A DNA stretch of 64,000 nt from Pseudomonas sp. dw_612 (GCF_018449725.1 NZ_JAAVVC010000005.1:62001-126000), one strand, 5' to 3'. Shown: positions 45,799 to 55,130, counted from the first letter of the stretch. Program-made: numbers and translations. The notes: generated by a model not told the origin, from the sequence alone.

Positions 45799-47121
45799 AT
45801 GGATAACTCCAACGCCCTGCCCCTCGGGTCGGCCGTCGCGCCTGCCAAAGAAAGAACCACCGCCAGCCGGATCAAATCGATCTTCAGCGGCTCGGTCGGC
45901 AACATGGTTGAGTGGTACGACTGGTACGTCTACGCCGCGTTCTCCCTGTACTTCGCCAAGTCCTTCTTCCCCGCCGGCTCTTCTACCGCACAGCTTATGA
46001 ATACAGCGGCGATCTTCGCCGTGGGCTTCCTGATGCGTCCGATCGGTGGCTGGTTGATGGGCCTCTACGCCGACCGCGCCGGTCGTAAACGCGCATTGAT
46101 GGCCTCGGTGTACCTGATGTGCTTCGGCTCGCTGCTGATCGCCCTGAGCCCCAACTATGAAACCATCGGCATCGGCGCGCCGATCCTGTTGGTGTTCGCG
46201 CGCTTGCTGCAGGGCCTGTCGGTCGGTGGCGAATACGGCACCTCGGCGACCTACCTCAGCGAGATGGCGACCAAGGAACGTCGCGGCTTCTACTCCAGCT
46301 TCCAGTACGTCACGCTGATCTCCGGCCAGCTCATCGCGTTAGCGGTGCTGATCGTGCTGCAACAGGTGCTGACCACCGAACAGCTGTACGCCTGGGGCTG
46401 GCGCATCCCGTTCGCCATCGGCGCGTTGTGTGCGGTCGTCGCGCTCTACCTGCGTCGTGGCATGGAAGAGACCGAGTCGTTCAATAAGGTCAAGAAAGAG
46501 AAAAAAGAAAGCGCCATGCGCACGCTGATGCGCCACCCGAAAGAGCTGATGACCGTGGTCGGCCTGACGATGGGCGGCACCCTGGCGTTCTACACCTACA
46601 CCACCTACATGCAGAAATACCTGGTGAACACCGTCGGCATGAGCATCACCGACTCCACCAGCATTTCGGCGGCTACGCTGTTCCTGTTCATGTGCCTGCA
46701 ACCGATCATCGGCGGCTTGTCGGATAAGGTCGGTCGCCGGCCGATCCTGATCGCCTTCGGCGTGCTGGGTACGCTGTTTACCGTACCGATCCTGACCACC
46801 CTGCACACCATCCAGACATGGTGGGGCGCGTTCTTCCTGATCATGGCGGCGCTGATCATCGTCAGCGGCTACACCTCGATCAACGCGGTGGTCAAAGCCG
46901 AACTGTTCCCGACCGAGATCCGTGCCCTGGGCGTTGGCTTGCCGTATGCGCTGACCGTGTCGATCTTCGGCGGTACCGCGGAATACATCGCGCTGTGGTT
47001 CAAGAGCATTGGCATGGAAACCGGTTACTACTGGTATGTCACCGCGTGCATCGCCGTGTCGCTGCTGGTGTACGTGACCATGAAAGACACCCGCAAGCAT
47101 TCGCGGATCGAGACGGACTGA
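45799..47121 (+). CDS. kgtP: MFS dicarboxylate permease, alpha-ketoglutarate (KgtP) type
   Basis: The 440-residue permease of the metabolite:proton symporter family has 12 membrane helices and the family signature FSGSVGNMVEWYDWYVYAAF near residues 30-50. The MFS motif A region is seen in GLYADRAGRKRAL, and GLSVGGEYGTSATYLSEMA follows near residue 140. Close relatives move 2-oxoglutarate or shikimate/protocatechuate. The sigma-54 promoter and the upstream DctB/DctD-like pair favour a C4/C5-dicarboxylate such as 2-oxoglutarate. GAAGGATCC precedes the ATG. The exact substrate is inferred. Confidence 0.85.
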   Translation: MDNSNALPLGSAVAPAKERTTASRIKSIFSGSVGNMVEWYDWYVYAAFSLYFAKSFFPAGSSTAQLMNTAAIFAVGFLMRPIGGWLMGLYADRAGRKRALMASVYLMCFGSLLIALSPNYETIGIGAPILLVFARLLQGLSVGGEYGTSATYLSEMATKERRGFYSSFQYVTLISGQLIALAVLIVLQQVLTTEQLYAWGWRIPFAIGALCAVVALYLRRGMEETESFNKVKKEKKESAMRTLMRHPKELMTVVGLTMGGTLAFYTYTTYMQKYLVNTVGMSITDSTSISAATLFLFMCLQPIIGGLSDKVGRRPILIAFGVLGTLFTVPILTTLHTIQTWWGAFFLIMAALIIVSGYTSINAVVKAELFPTEIRALGVGLPYALTVSIFGGTAEYIALWFKSIGMETGYYWYVTACIAVSLLVYVTMKDTRKHSRIETD

Positions 47122-47572
47122 CCGCAACATTTGTAGTGTTTGTACCGGCCTCGTCGCGGGCAAGCCTTGCTCCTACAGATATGAGTCGTTCGTAGATCCT
47201 GCGAACGACACAAGACCTGTAGGAGCAAGGCTGGCCCGCGATGACGGCATCTCGGTCTCAAGCCAAGCCCCGCTAAATCCCCTCCAGCAAAATCTTTCAC
47301 CACCCTGTGCATCCATCCTCCCCAGCCCCACGTATATCCATTGCAGCCCCCAAAACCAACACGGCCCAGGGACATGAAAAAACTGTTACCCGGGATTAAT
47401 CACCGGTTAATGCTCCAAACGCATCCTGCCCCTGTCTGATCGATTCATTGCGATACGCCCGCTCAAGCCCTGAAAGCGCAAACATTTGGCGGCCTTAACA
47501 TCTAATTAATCGATGCTTTTTAGCCTTAATTTGCAGTCTCAAATCAACTTTATCGAATATGGAGTCATGATC
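47122..47572. other. Intergenic region with a REP pair (47152-47244)
   Basis: No gene was found. A REP pair (GCGGGCAAGCCTTGCTCCTAC and GTAGGAGCAAGGCTGGCCCGC) directly follows the permease. The rest, 47250-47570, becomes AT-rich towards the small secreted-protein gene and contains TTAATCACCGGTTAA, an inverted repeat that could be part of its promoter. Confidence 0.6.
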
Positions 47573-47806
47573 ATGAAAACCAAACTGTTCCTCGCCCTGG
47601 CCCTGACCGTACTGGCGGCCAACACCTACGCTGCCGATGGTTCCGACAAAACCGGTACCGCAGACTTTATCTCTGGCGCTACGGCTGCCATCGAGCAAAC
47701 CCACTCGACCGCTGTCGCCTCGGATGGTTTTGATCACACCGGCACGGCAGGTGCGATCGCCTCTGACGGCTTTGATAAAACCGGCACGGCGGGTGCCATC
47801 GGTTAA
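47573..47806 (+). CDS. Small secreted protein with DKTGTA repeats
   Basis: The 77-residue protein has a signal peptide, MKTKLFLALALTVLAANTYA, cleaved before ADGSD. The short mature part has a DGSDKTGTAD motif followed by two near-identical 14-residue repeats (ASDGFDHTGTAGAI and ASDGFDKTGTAGAI). The ATG at 47573 lies eight bases after GGAG; an ATG at 47567 is too close to it. It is periplasmic or secreted. I do not recognise a function. A hairpin follows the gene. Confidence 0.75.
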   Translation: MKTKLFLALALTVLAANTYAADGSDKTGTADFISGATAAIEQTHSTAVASDGFDHTGTAGAIASDGFDKTGTAGAIG

Positions 47807-47824
47807 CACCTGGAGGGATTGAAC

Positions 47825-47850
47825 AGCCCGGCTTCGGCCGGGCTTAGTCA
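47825..47850 (+). terminator. Hairpin after the small secreted-protein gene
   Basis: AGCCCGGCTTCGGCCGGGCT forms a ten-base stem with a TTCG-like loop, but only a short T-rich run follows. It is probably a terminator. Confidence 0.7.
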
Positions 47851-47888
47851 TTTATGGGGTAACCAAAATGCCAAAACCACCGCAGAAC

Positions 47889-47981
47889 CTGTGGGAGCGG
47901 GCTTGCTCGCGAATTCGGTGTGTCAGGCAACATCAATGCTGACTGATACGGCCTCTTCGCGAGCAAGCCCGCTCCCACAGG
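47889..47981. repeat. REP pair, GTGGGAGCGGGCTTGCTCGCGA type
   Basis: Inverted copies of CTGTGGGAGCGGGCTTGCTC flank about 45 bases, including the segment CAACATCAATGCTGACTGA that also recurs in the fumA-tcB repeat. Confidence 0.9.
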
Positions 47982-48060
47982 GTTTTGTGTCTGACTGGAA
48001 ATTCGCGGCGTGCCCTTGCACTATGGCCGCATCCCGAACACCGCCCCAGGAACCCCCAGC

Positions 48061-48690
48061 ATGCCCGACGACATCCACTACTACGAACCCGCCAACGGCC
48101 ACGGCCTGCCCCATGACCCGTTCAACGCCATCGTCGGCCCGCGTCCCATCGGCTGGATTTCTTCGCAAGACGCTAACGGTCACCTGAACCTGGCGCCCTA
48201 CAGCTTCTTCAACGCTTTCAACTACATTCCGCCGATCATCGGGTTCTCCAGTGTTGGGCGCAAAGACAGCCTGAACAACATCGAACAGACCGGCGAATTC
48301 GCCTGGAACCTCGCGACCCGAGCACTGGCCGAGCAGATGAACCAGAGCTGCGCCATGGTCCCGCCTGACACCAACGAATTCGAGCTGGCCGGACTGACTC
48401 CCGCAGCCTCGACAATCATTCAGGTGCCACGGGTCGCCGAAAGCCCGGTGTCCTTCGAATGCAAGGTCACGCAGATCATTCAGTTGCAGCGCGCGGACGG
48501 GAATGTGGTGCCGAGCTGGCTGATTCTCGGCGAAGTGGTCGCCGTGCATATCGCCAAGTGGCTGTTGAAGGACGGGGTGTACGACACCGCCGCGGCAGAA
48601 CCGATTCTGCGCGGCGGCGGGCCGGCGGATTACTTTCAGCTGGGACCAGAGGCATTGTTCAAGATGTACCGCCCGGGGGCGAAGAAATAA
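48061..48690 (+). CDS. Flavin reductase-like, FMN-binding split-barrel protein
   Basis: The 209-residue protein begins MPDDIHYYEPANGHGLPHDPFNAIVGPRPIGWISS, typical of the flavin reductase-like family that binds FMN. NLAPYSFFNAFNYIPPIIGFSS near residue 50 is the FMN-contacting core. The start at 48061 fits this family; an upstream start at 48010 lacks support. The physiological substrate is unknown, although many relatives reduce flavin for a partner monooxygenase. The monooxygenase-like gene at 48964 is on the other strand. Confidence 0.88.
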   Translation: MPDDIHYYEPANGHGLPHDPFNAIVGPRPIGWISSQDANGHLNLAPYSFFNAFNYIPPIIGFSSVGRKDSLNNIEQTGEFAWNLATRALAEQMNQSCAMVPPDTNEFELAGLTPAASTIIQVPRVAESPVSFECKVTQIIQLQRADGNVVPSWLILGEVVAVHIAKWLLKDGVYDTAAAEPILRGGGPADYFQLGPEALFKMYRPGAKK

Positions 48691-48921
48691 CTACCAGATC
48701 AAATCGCTGTCTTCGCTGACGCCTTTGAGCTTGGTCAACTCCAGCGCCGCTGCTTCATCGGCATCGCGAGCAGTCGTGAAGGTTTGTTCTTCGAGCAGTT
48801 TGTGAAAACGCGGAGCACCGCTGCCACCGATGGCTTTGACGGCGATCGCAGCGTAATAACCGCCTTCGCGGGGTACTACGGCTGATACGGCTTCGAATGT
48901 TTCAAAGGCTTTGCGTGCCAT
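48691..48921 (-). CDS. Small conserved hypothetical protein
   Basis: The 76-residue cytosolic protein begins MARKAFETFEAVSAVVPREGGYYAAIAVKA and continues with a beta/alpha pattern ending in an acidic tail (GVSEDSDLIW). An alternative start three codons upstream (48930) exists. Its stop codon abuts that of the flavin reductase gene, so the two genes converge tail to tail. I do not recognise a family. Confidence 0.7.
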   Translation of the reverse strand: MARKAFETFEAVSAVVPREGGYYAAIAVKAIGGSGAPRFHKLLEEQTFTTARDADEAAALELTKLKGVSEDSDLIW

Positions 48922-48963
48922 GTCGCGCATCCTGGCTAAGTTGAGATTGCCGCCATTAAACCC

Positions 48964-49317
48964 TCAACCGACCAATTTGTGCACCTGTGCTTTGGTCTGA
49001 CCCAAAGCCTGGGCAGCCGAGACGTCCTTGAAGGTATGGAAATCCAGGCTGTTGACCACCAGGTCCTGCACCAGGTCGGCGAACACTTGCATGGCGGGGG
49101 TGCTGAAGTACGCGGTCATGGCCTGTTGGTGGGTCCAGAAGCCAGACACCAGCCAAAGGTCGGGATCACATTGTGAGTGTTGCAGGGCAAAGCTCAGGCA
49201 ACCGCTGGCTGAGCGTGATGGCTCGATCAACGCGCTCAGGCGTGCACCGAGTTCCGCCGAACGCCCGGCGCGGGCACGAACGAAGGCCATATGGCTGACG
49301 GGAATCTGCGTAGACAT
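48964..49317 (-). CDS. Antibiotic biosynthesis monooxygenase (ABM) domain protein
   Basis: The 117-residue single-domain protein begins MSTQIPVSHMAFVRARAGRS. The ABM fold is seen in SASGCLSFALQHSQCDPDLWLVSGFWTHQQAMTAYFSTPAM, which pairs a central beta strand with the helix. Such proteins are often dimeric cofactor-free monooxygenases or stress proteins. GGGAGGG lies seven bases before the ATG at 49317. It is transcribed divergently from an AraC regulator, a likely controller. Confidence 0.85.
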   Translation of the reverse strand: MSTQIPVSHMAFVRARAGRSAELGARLSALIEPSRSASGCLSFALQHSQCDPDLWLVSGFWTHQQAMTAYFSTPAMQVFADLVQDLVVNSLDFHTFKDVSAAQALGQTKAQVHKLVG

Positions 49318-49651
49318 GTTCAACCCTCCCAAGGAGTTGCGAGGCAGCCAGGGACGGGCTGCGACAGGATCCAAGATTAGGCGGCGCGGCAGGGTGGCCG
49401 TTAGTCGATTCCTGCCAGCTTGTTGCACAATCCTGCGAGGATGCGTGAATGGGTCTGAAACGGCGCCCCAGACATGTCTCGTCGATGACACAGCGATTTC
49501 AAGCAAGTTTCAGCCCGGCGACACTGCTCTAGCAACGCCGCGAAACAACTCCATGCAGAATCAGGCAAGCATCAGGCAGGATGTGTCTACCGCTGTCGAT
49601 TGCACAAACTTAAGCTCTGCCCATCCACAACGCCTCACCGAGGAGCCCCGC
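49318..49651. promoter_or_regulatory. Divergent region between the ABM gene and its AraC neighbour
   Basis: No further gene was seen. The 334-bp gap should contain both promoters and any AraC-family sites. No clear sigma-70 box or direct repeat could be identified with confidence. Confidence 0.45.
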
Positions 49652-50581
49652 ATGTCGTCGTTCGATCACTTTGAAGCCCCGCTGGACGCCGACATGGAGA
49701 AACAGCGCGAGGAACTGGCCGCGATCATCCGCCGCAATACGACGGAGGATGGCAATTATGCGACTGCCGTCGGTTCGCTGTTCATGGGTCGCTACAGCCA
49801 GACCCATCAGTTTTCACCGGGGCTGGCGCAACCGGCGCTGTGCATCATGGCCCAGGGGCGCAAGGAAGTTCGGCTGGTCGATGAGGTCTTCACGTACGAC
49901 CCACTCAATTACCTGGTGGTTTCGGTGTCGATGCCGGTGAGCGGCCGCGTGGTCACCATCACCTCCGAAGAGCCAATTCTCTCCATACGCCTGGACATCG
50001 ACCCGGCGGAAATCACCGCGCTGATCGCCGACGCCGGGCCCATGGGCGTGCCCACCCGCCCCACCGGGCGCGGCTTGTACGTTGAACGACTGGACGCTGC
50101 GATGCTCGACGCTGTGCTGCGCCTGGCCCGTTTGCTCGACACCCCGAAAGATATCGCCATGCTCGCGCCATTGATTCGCCGGGAGATTCTGTATCGCCTG
50201 TTGCGCAGCCAGCAGGGGCATCGCCTGTATGAAATCGCCATCGCCAACAGCCAGAGCCATCGCATCAGCCAGGCGATCAAATGGCTTAACGGCCACTATG
50301 AACAGCCGCTGCGCATCGATGATCTGGCGAAGGAAGTGAACCTGAGTGTGTCGACGTTGCATCACCGGTTCAAAGCGATGACGGCGATGAGTCCGTTGCA
50401 GTATCAGAAGCAGTTGCGCTTGCAGGAAGCCCGGCGCTTGATGCTTGCCGAAGGGCTGGAAGCGTCGGCGGCGGGGTATCGGGTGGGGTATGAAAGTCCG
50501 TCGCAGTTCAGCCGGGAGTACAGCCGGTTGTTCGGGGCGCCGCCGTTGAGGGATTTGGCGCGGTTGCGGTTGTCGGTTTGA
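49652..50581 (+). CDS. AraC-family transcriptional regulator (AraC_N type)
   Basis: The 309-residue regulator has an N-terminal AraC_N domain (residues ~20-190; LFMGRYSQTHQFSPGLAQPALCIMAQGRKEV) and a C-terminal double helix-turn-helix. The latter is seen in LRIDDLAKEVNLSVSTLHHRFKAMTAMSPLQYQKQLRLQEAR and in GYRVGYESPSQFSREYSRLFG. The ATG at 49652 has GAGGAG upstream; reading further back only adds non-conserved sequence. The divergent ABM gene is the likely target. Confidence 0.9.
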   Translation: MSSFDHFEAPLDADMEKQREELAAIIRRNTTEDGNYATAVGSLFMGRYSQTHQFSPGLAQPALCIMAQGRKEVRLVDEVFTYDPLNYLVVSVSMPVSGRVVTITSEEPILSIRLDIDPAEITALIADAGPMGVPTRPTGRGLYVERLDAAMLDAVLRLARLLDTPKDIAMLAPLIRREILYRLLRSQQGHRLYEIAIANSQSHRISQAIKWLNGHYEQPLRIDDLAKEVNLSVSTLHHRFKAMTAMSPLQYQKQLRLQEARRLMLAEGLEASAAGYRVGYESPSQFSREYSRLFGAPPLRDLARLRLSV

Positions 50582-50603
50582 GTTTTGGGTTGGTATCAAG
50601 AGC

Positions 50604-50769
50604 CACCCCTCACCCCAGCCCTCTCCCCAGAGGGGAGAGGGGGAAAGGGAGCAGATCTTCATGCTTTTCAAGACCTGAGTTCGACTCGACTTTTCAGGTC
50701 GATGTAGCTCCAAGAACAACTCGGTCAGCCCCCTCGCCCCTCTGGGGAGAGGGTTGGGGTGAGAGGTGG
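50604..50769. repeat. CCCTCTCCCC-bounded dispersed repeat, copy 3
   Basis: This is the shortest copy, with a single internal unit (GCAGATCTTCATGCTTTTCAAG ... CTCGGTCAGCCCC) between CACCCCTCACCCCAGCC and GAGGGTTGGGGTGAGAGG. It lies between the convergent AraC and ABC ATPase genes. Confidence 0.85.
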
Positions 50770-50791
50770 ATCGAAAGGCAGAAACCCGATA

Positions 50792-51847
50792 TCAGACGCT
50801 GAGTACGCGGCAAGCCTCCGCCGGCAATGTCACCGAAACCGGATTCCCAATACTCAACCCAACCCCCTGACACGGCGTGCTCAACGCGGTAAACGACACC
50901 CCGGAACACTCCACCGTCGTCTCGATCGTCGCGCCGATGTCCCGCACAAACGTCACCTTGCCCAACAACCGATTCCCCGCCGTGGCTTGTGGCTGCGACA
51001 GTTGCAGGTCTTCCGGGCGAATCAGCATCTTGATCTTCTCCCCCACCACAATGCTGCTGCAGATCGGCACTTCCAAGGCATCGCCACCCGGCAATCCAAC
51101 CTTGCCATTGCCCAGCGCCGTGGCCGGGAAGATGTTGCCGGAACCGATAAAGTCCGCGACAAACTCATTCGCCGGGTGCCGATAGATTTCAATCGGCGTG
51201 CCCACTTGCTGCACCTTGTGCTCACCCAATACCACAACGATATCAGCCATGGTCATCGCTTCGCGCTGATCGTGGGTCACCATGATGGTGGTGATGTTCA
51301 GGCGTTGTTGCAGTTGACGGATTTCCACCTGCATCGATTCACGCAACTTGGCGTCCAGCGCCGACAGCGGTTCATCGAGCAGCAGGATTTTCGGCCGCGA
51401 GGCAATCGCCCGGGCAATCGCCACGCGCTGACGTTGGCCACCGGAGAGTTTCGCCACCGGGCGATCAATCATTTCCTTCAGCTGAATCAGTTCCAGCAAC
51501 TCCACCACCCGCGCCTGCTGATCAGCCTTGCCCACGCCGCGCAGTTTCAGCGGATAAGCGATGTTCTCGCCCACCGTCATGTGCGGAAACAGCGCCAGGG
51601 ACTGGAACACCATGCCGAAGTTACGCAAGTGCGCCGGGGTGTGGCCGATGTCCTCGCCGTCCAGGCGAATCTCGCCGCCGGACAAGGTTTCGAGCCCGGC
51701 GATCATCCGCAGCAAGGTGGTTTTGCCGCAACCCGACGGGCCGAGGAAACACACCAGTTTGCCCTCGGGCAAATGCAGGTTTACATCCTTTACCGCGCAG
51801 GCCGAGCCGTAATGTTTCTCGACGTTTTCCAGAATCAGACCAGACAT
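50792..51847 (-). CDS. ABC transporter ATP-binding protein, polyamine/guanidino-compound type
   Basis: The 351-residue ATPase has Walker A GPSGCGKT at 36-43, the signature LSGGQRQRVAIARA, Walker B ILLLDEPLSALD and the His-loop TIMVTHDQ. A C-terminal TOBE-type regulatory domain follows (from about residue 240). It belongs to the PotA-like branch. It is the last gene of a permease-permease-ATPase set, 17 bases after the second permease. The neighbouring aldehyde dehydrogenase and 2-ketoarginine decarboxylase suggest a guanidino or polyamine substrate, which is an inference. Confidence 0.9.
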   Translation of the reverse strand: MSGLILENVEKHYGSACAVKDVNLHLPEGKLVCFLGPSGCGKTTLLRMIAGLETLSGGEIRLDGEDIGHTPAHLRNFGMVFQSLALFPHMTVGENIAYPLKLRGVGKADQQARVVELLELIQLKEMIDRPVAKLSGGQRQRVAIARAIASRPKILLLDEPLSALDAKLRESMQVEIRQLQQRLNITTIMVTHDQREAMTMADIVVVLGEHKVQQVGTPIEIYRHPANEFVADFIGSGNIFPATALGNGKVGLPGGDALEVPICSSIVVGEKIKMLIRPEDLQLSQPQATAGNRLLGKVTFVRDIGATIETTVECSGVSFTALSTPCQGVGLSIGNPVSVTLPAEACRVLSV

Positions 51848-51863
51848 AAATCACCTCAAGAAA

Positions 51864-52712
51864 TCAGAACGAAACGCCACCTTCACCAACCAGCTTCTCC
51901 AACGCCCAGATCAGGACGAAGTCGATCAGCACGATCAGCACGGCAAACGAGAAAACGGTAGGGTCCAGCGAAGACACGGTGCGGCTGTACATCCAGATCG
52001 GCACGGTCATGACGTCGATGGTGTAGAGGAAATAGGTCACGGTGAATTCGTTGAACGAGACGATGAACGCCAGCAGCATCCCCGCCAGAATCCCCGATTT
52101 CATCAGCGGCACCACCACATCGACAATCGCCCGGGTCGGTGAGGCGCCGAGCATTTGCGCGGCCTCTTCGACTTCGCTGCCGATGGAAAGCATCGCCGCC
52201 GTGCAGTTTTTCACCACGAAAGGCAACGCCAGGATCACGTGGGCAATCACCAGCCGCGAGGTGGTTATCTGGAACGGCAGGCTGTCGAACACCAGCAGCA
52301 GCGCGAGGCCCAACACCACCATCGGGAACACCAGCGGCAGCGACATCAGTTGCAGGGCCACGGCTTTGCCACGGAATTCGCAACGGGTCAGGGCATAAGC
52401 CGCCGGCACCGCGATGATCGTGGCGAAGACCATGGTCAGGCACGCGACCATCAGGCTGGTGGTCATGGCTTTGCCGAGGCTCAGCACATCGCTGGCGTCC
52501 GGCGACACAAAGGTGTGCCAGGCCGCGCGATACCATTGCAGGCTGTAGCTGCTGGGCGGGAAGTCGAGGTTCGACGCGCCGCTGAACGACATCACGATCA
52601 TGGTCAGGATCGGCAACACCGCCAGCAGCAGGATGAAACCGGACAGGATGCCGGCGAACTTGCCGGTTTCGCCCGGCAACAGGCCATAACGTTTCTTGGT
52701 CAACGTACTCAT
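51864..52712 (-). CDS. ABC transporter permease, PotC-like
   Basis: The 282-residue inner-membrane protein has six helices, the first being FAGILSGFILLLAVLPILTMIVM. The permease EAA loop is EEAAQMLGASPTRAIVDVVVPLMKSGI near residue 180. It forms the transporter channel with the next permease, whose gene it overlaps by four bases. Confidence 0.9.
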   Translation of the reverse strand: MSTLTKKRYGLLPGETGKFAGILSGFILLLAVLPILTMIVMSFSGASNLDFPPSSYSLQWYRAAWHTFVSPDASDVLSLGKAMTTSLMVACLTMVFATIIAVPAAYALTRCEFRGKAVALQLMSLPLVFPMVVLGLALLLVFDSLPFQITTSRLVIAHVILALPFVVKNCTAAMLSIGSEVEEAAQMLGASPTRAIVDVVVPLMKSGILAGMLLAFIVSFNEFTVTYFLYTIDVMTVPIWMYSRTVSSLDPTVFSFAVLIVLIDFVLIWALEKLVGEGGVSF

Positions 52713-53620
52713 TGCGAAGCCTCCAGCATGCGCCGACGACGGCCCGTGATGTATTCGGACAAGGTCATGATTGCCAGCGTCGTGACGATCAACACCACAC
52801 CGGCAGCGGACGCAGCGGGCCAGTTCATCAGCGGGGCGATCTGGTCATGCACCATCACCGCCAACATCGGCACCCGGCGACCGCCGAGCAGCAACGGCAC
52901 CACGAAGCTGCTGGCGTTGTAGGCGAACACCAACGTCGCGCCGGTGATGATCCCCGGCAAACTCATCGGCAACACCACTTGGCGAAACACCTTGAAGCGA
53001 CTGGCACCGAGGGTCGCGGCGGCTTCTTCATAAGTCCGCGCGACGCCGCGCATGGCGCTGGCAATCGGCAACACGGCCAAAGGGAACGCGGTTTGCACCA
53101 GGCCCATCAACACGCCGTTCTGGTTGTACAGCAGCATGATCGGGCGCTTGATCAGGCCCAGGCCCAGCAGCGCCTGATTGAGCATCCCGGCCGGACCGAG
53201 AATCACCAGCCAGCCGTAGCTTTGCAGCAGCAGGTTGACCAGCAGCGGCAGCAACACCGCCGCAAGGAAAATCCGCCGCACGAACGGCGAGGTCAGGCGC
53301 GACATGGTGTAAGCCACCGGGATCGCCAACAGCACCGCGATCACCGCGCTGAACAACGCCAGGCGCAACGTCAGCATCAGGGATTTGAGGTAGTAGGGTT
53401 CCAGTAACTGCGCGTAACTGGCCAGGCTGAACCCGGTCCATTCCGCGCCCTTGGTGCCGACGCTCATGCGCAGCACCAACAGGCTCGCGGCAATCAACAC
53501 GCCGAGAAACAGCATCGACGGCGACAGGAAAATCCAGGCGCGGGTGGTCGGCGACACACCCCGGCGCATAGGCGCTGGCGCGGCGGCGACCGGATGAGTC
53601 AGATGGGGTTGGTGTTCCAT
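52709..53620 (-). CDS. ABC transporter permease, PotB-like
   Basis: The 303-residue permease has a hydrophilic N-terminus (MEHQPHLTHPVAAAPAP) and six helices starting at WIFLSPSMLFLGVLIAASLLV. The EAA loop EEAAATLGASRFKVFRQVVLPMSLPGI is near residue 205. It is separated from the binding-protein gene by a REP pair, which could lower permease expression relative to the binding protein. Confidence 0.9.
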   Translation of the reverse strand: MEHQPHLTHPVAAAPAPMRRGVSPTTRAWIFLSPSMLFLGVLIAASLLVLRMSVGTKGAEWTGFSLASYAQLLEPYYLKSLMLTLRLALFSAVIAVLLAIPVAYTMSRLTSPFVRRIFLAAVLLPLLVNLLLQSYGWLVILGPAGMLNQALLGLGLIKRPIMLLYNQNGVLMGLVQTAFPLAVLPIASAMRGVARTYEEAAATLGASRFKVFRQVVLPMSLPGIITGATLVFAYNASSFVVPLLLGGRRVPMLAVMVHDQIAPLMNWPAASAAGVVLIVTTLAIMTLSEYITGRRRRMLEASQ

Positions 53621-53681
53621 AGCAAGGGTCTCGTCAATGGAAGATCAATTGCGCAGCGATGCCGAAGTGCTAACCCGATCC

Positions 53682-53778
53682 CTGTAGGAGCTGCCGAAGG
53701 CTGCGATCTTTTGATCCTGGTCTTTTCCAAGCCATATCAAGATCAAAAGATCGCAGCCTTCGGCAGCTCCTACAGGGG
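53682..53778. repeat. REP pair between binding-protein and permease genes
   Basis: Inverted copies of CTGTAGGAGCTGCCGAAGGC are separated by about 45 bases in the transporter operon, between the high-demand binding protein and the permeases, a common position for REP hairpins. Confidence 0.9.
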
Positions 53779-53808
53779 GATTCGGTGCCGCTTCAGACCT
53801 TGCGCAGA

Positions 53809-54912
53809 TCAGGAAGAAAAGATTTCCGTGTAGCGACGAATCCATTGGTCATGCACGGTGGCCAGGAAGGCGTTGTCGTGCATGATCGCCTTGTCGGCAA
53901 TCTGCTCTGGCGTAAGGATGAACGGGCTCTTGCGCGCTTCAGCGGAGATGATTGCCTTGGCGTTGACCGGGCCGTTGTAGATGTCTTCGGCCATCTTGCC
54001 CTGCACCAGCGGGTCCAGGGAGTGGTTGATGAAGGCGTAGGCGAGGTCGGTATCGCCCGGGCGATTCTTCGGCATCACCGAGAGCATCAGGTCGGTGTAG
54101 AAGCCTTCCTTCATGCCGAACGTGGCGCCGAGGCCGTAGTTCGGATCGCGGATCTGTTTCGGGAAAAACGCCGGGGCGTAGAGGCCGCCCATGTCCAGGG
54201 AACCGGTGCGGAACAGCTCGGCAATCTGGTTCGGGTTTTCGCCCAACGTGACGACGCGATCCTTCAACTCGGCGAGTTTCTTGAAGCCCGGCTCGATGTT
54301 GTGTTCGTCACCACCGGCCAGTTTGGCGGCGATGATGATCAGGTCCATCGCTTCGGTCCAGTTCGGCGGCGGCAGGAAAATATTCGGCGCCAACTCGGCA
54401 TCCCACAGCGCGGCGTAACTGGTTGGCGCTTCGGTCTGGGTACGGGTGCTGTAGACCAGGCTGTTGCACCACAGCAGGTAACCGATGCCGTGACCGTTGG
54501 CGCCCGTGCGGTATTTCTCCGGCACGTCCACCAGATTGGGGATGCGGTTGAGGTCGGGTTTTTCCAGCAAGTCGGCGGCGGCCAGGCCTTCGGCGCCGAC
54601 GCCGGCCAAGGTGATGATGTCGTACTGCGGACGATCACCACCGGCCTTGAGTTTGGCGACCATTTCCGAGGTGCTGCCGGTGCGGTCAGCGATGACCTTG
54701 CAGCCGTACTTGGCTTCGAAGGTCGCCGCGATGTTGCGCAGTGCCGCGAGCCCGGTGTCATCGGACCAGGTCAGCAAACGCAGGGTCTTGCCCTGGAAGC
54801 GAGTGTCGCTGGCGTTGGCCCGGATGAAGGGCATGCTCATGGCCGCCGCAGCTACCGACGCCACGCCCACGGTTTTGATGAATTGACGTCTGTTCAGATC
54901 ATGCTCGCCCAT
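53809..54912 (-). CDS. ABC transporter substrate-binding protein, Tat-exported
   Basis: The 367-residue periplasmic protein has a twin-arginine signal, MGEHDLNRRQFIKTVGVASV, with NRRQFIK near residue 7. The mature part starts around SDTRFQGKTLRLLTWSDDTG and resembles PotD/PotF-type binding proteins of extracellular solute-binding family 1. The start at 54912 has GGGAG upstream. The ligand is unknown; neighbours suggest a guanidino compound or polyamine. A GATAAAAACTCAT motif lies about 146 bp upstream. Confidence 0.88.
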   Translation of the reverse strand: MGEHDLNRRQFIKTVGVASVAAAAMSMPFIRANASDTRFQGKTLRLLTWSDDTGLAALRNIAATFEAKYGCKVIADRTGSTSEMVAKLKAGGDRPQYDIITLAGVGAEGLAAADLLEKPDLNRIPNLVDVPEKYRTGANGHGIGYLLWCNSLVYSTRTQTEAPTSYAALWDAELAPNIFLPPPNWTEAMDLIIIAAKLAGGDEHNIEPGFKKLAELKDRVVTLGENPNQIAELFRTGSLDMGGLYAPAFFPKQIRDPNYGLGATFGMKEGFYTDLMLSVMPKNRPGDTDLAYAFINHSLDPLVQGKMAEDIYNGPVNAKAIISAEARKSPFILTPEQIADKAIMHDNAFLATVHDQWIRRYTEIFSS

Positions 54913-55057
54913 GAAGGACTCCCTTTGTTTTTTTAAGTATGAGGTTGGTCGCAACCGTTGCATCCGCGCGGCCAGACCAGCGTGAAGTCCCCGGTTTCAA
55001 AGGACTTGCACTGAGCCGACGGGTTCATCCTGAGGTCGTGCAAAACACCTGACTATC

Positions 55058-55070
55058 GATAAAAACTCAT
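55058..55070. promoter_or_regulatory. GATAAAAACTCAT motif upstream of the binding-protein gene
   Basis: This 13-mer differs at one base from GATAAAAAGTCAT, between the aruI-like and LysR genes. It lies in the 218-bp gap between the binding-protein gene and the aldehyde dehydrogenase gene and may be a shared LysR site. Confidence 0.45.
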
Positions 55071-55130
55071 TGAAGCCATGACGCTGGCGCATGCCTCAGA
55101 ACGAGGCATGCGCTCACCTTTTTCGAGCGT

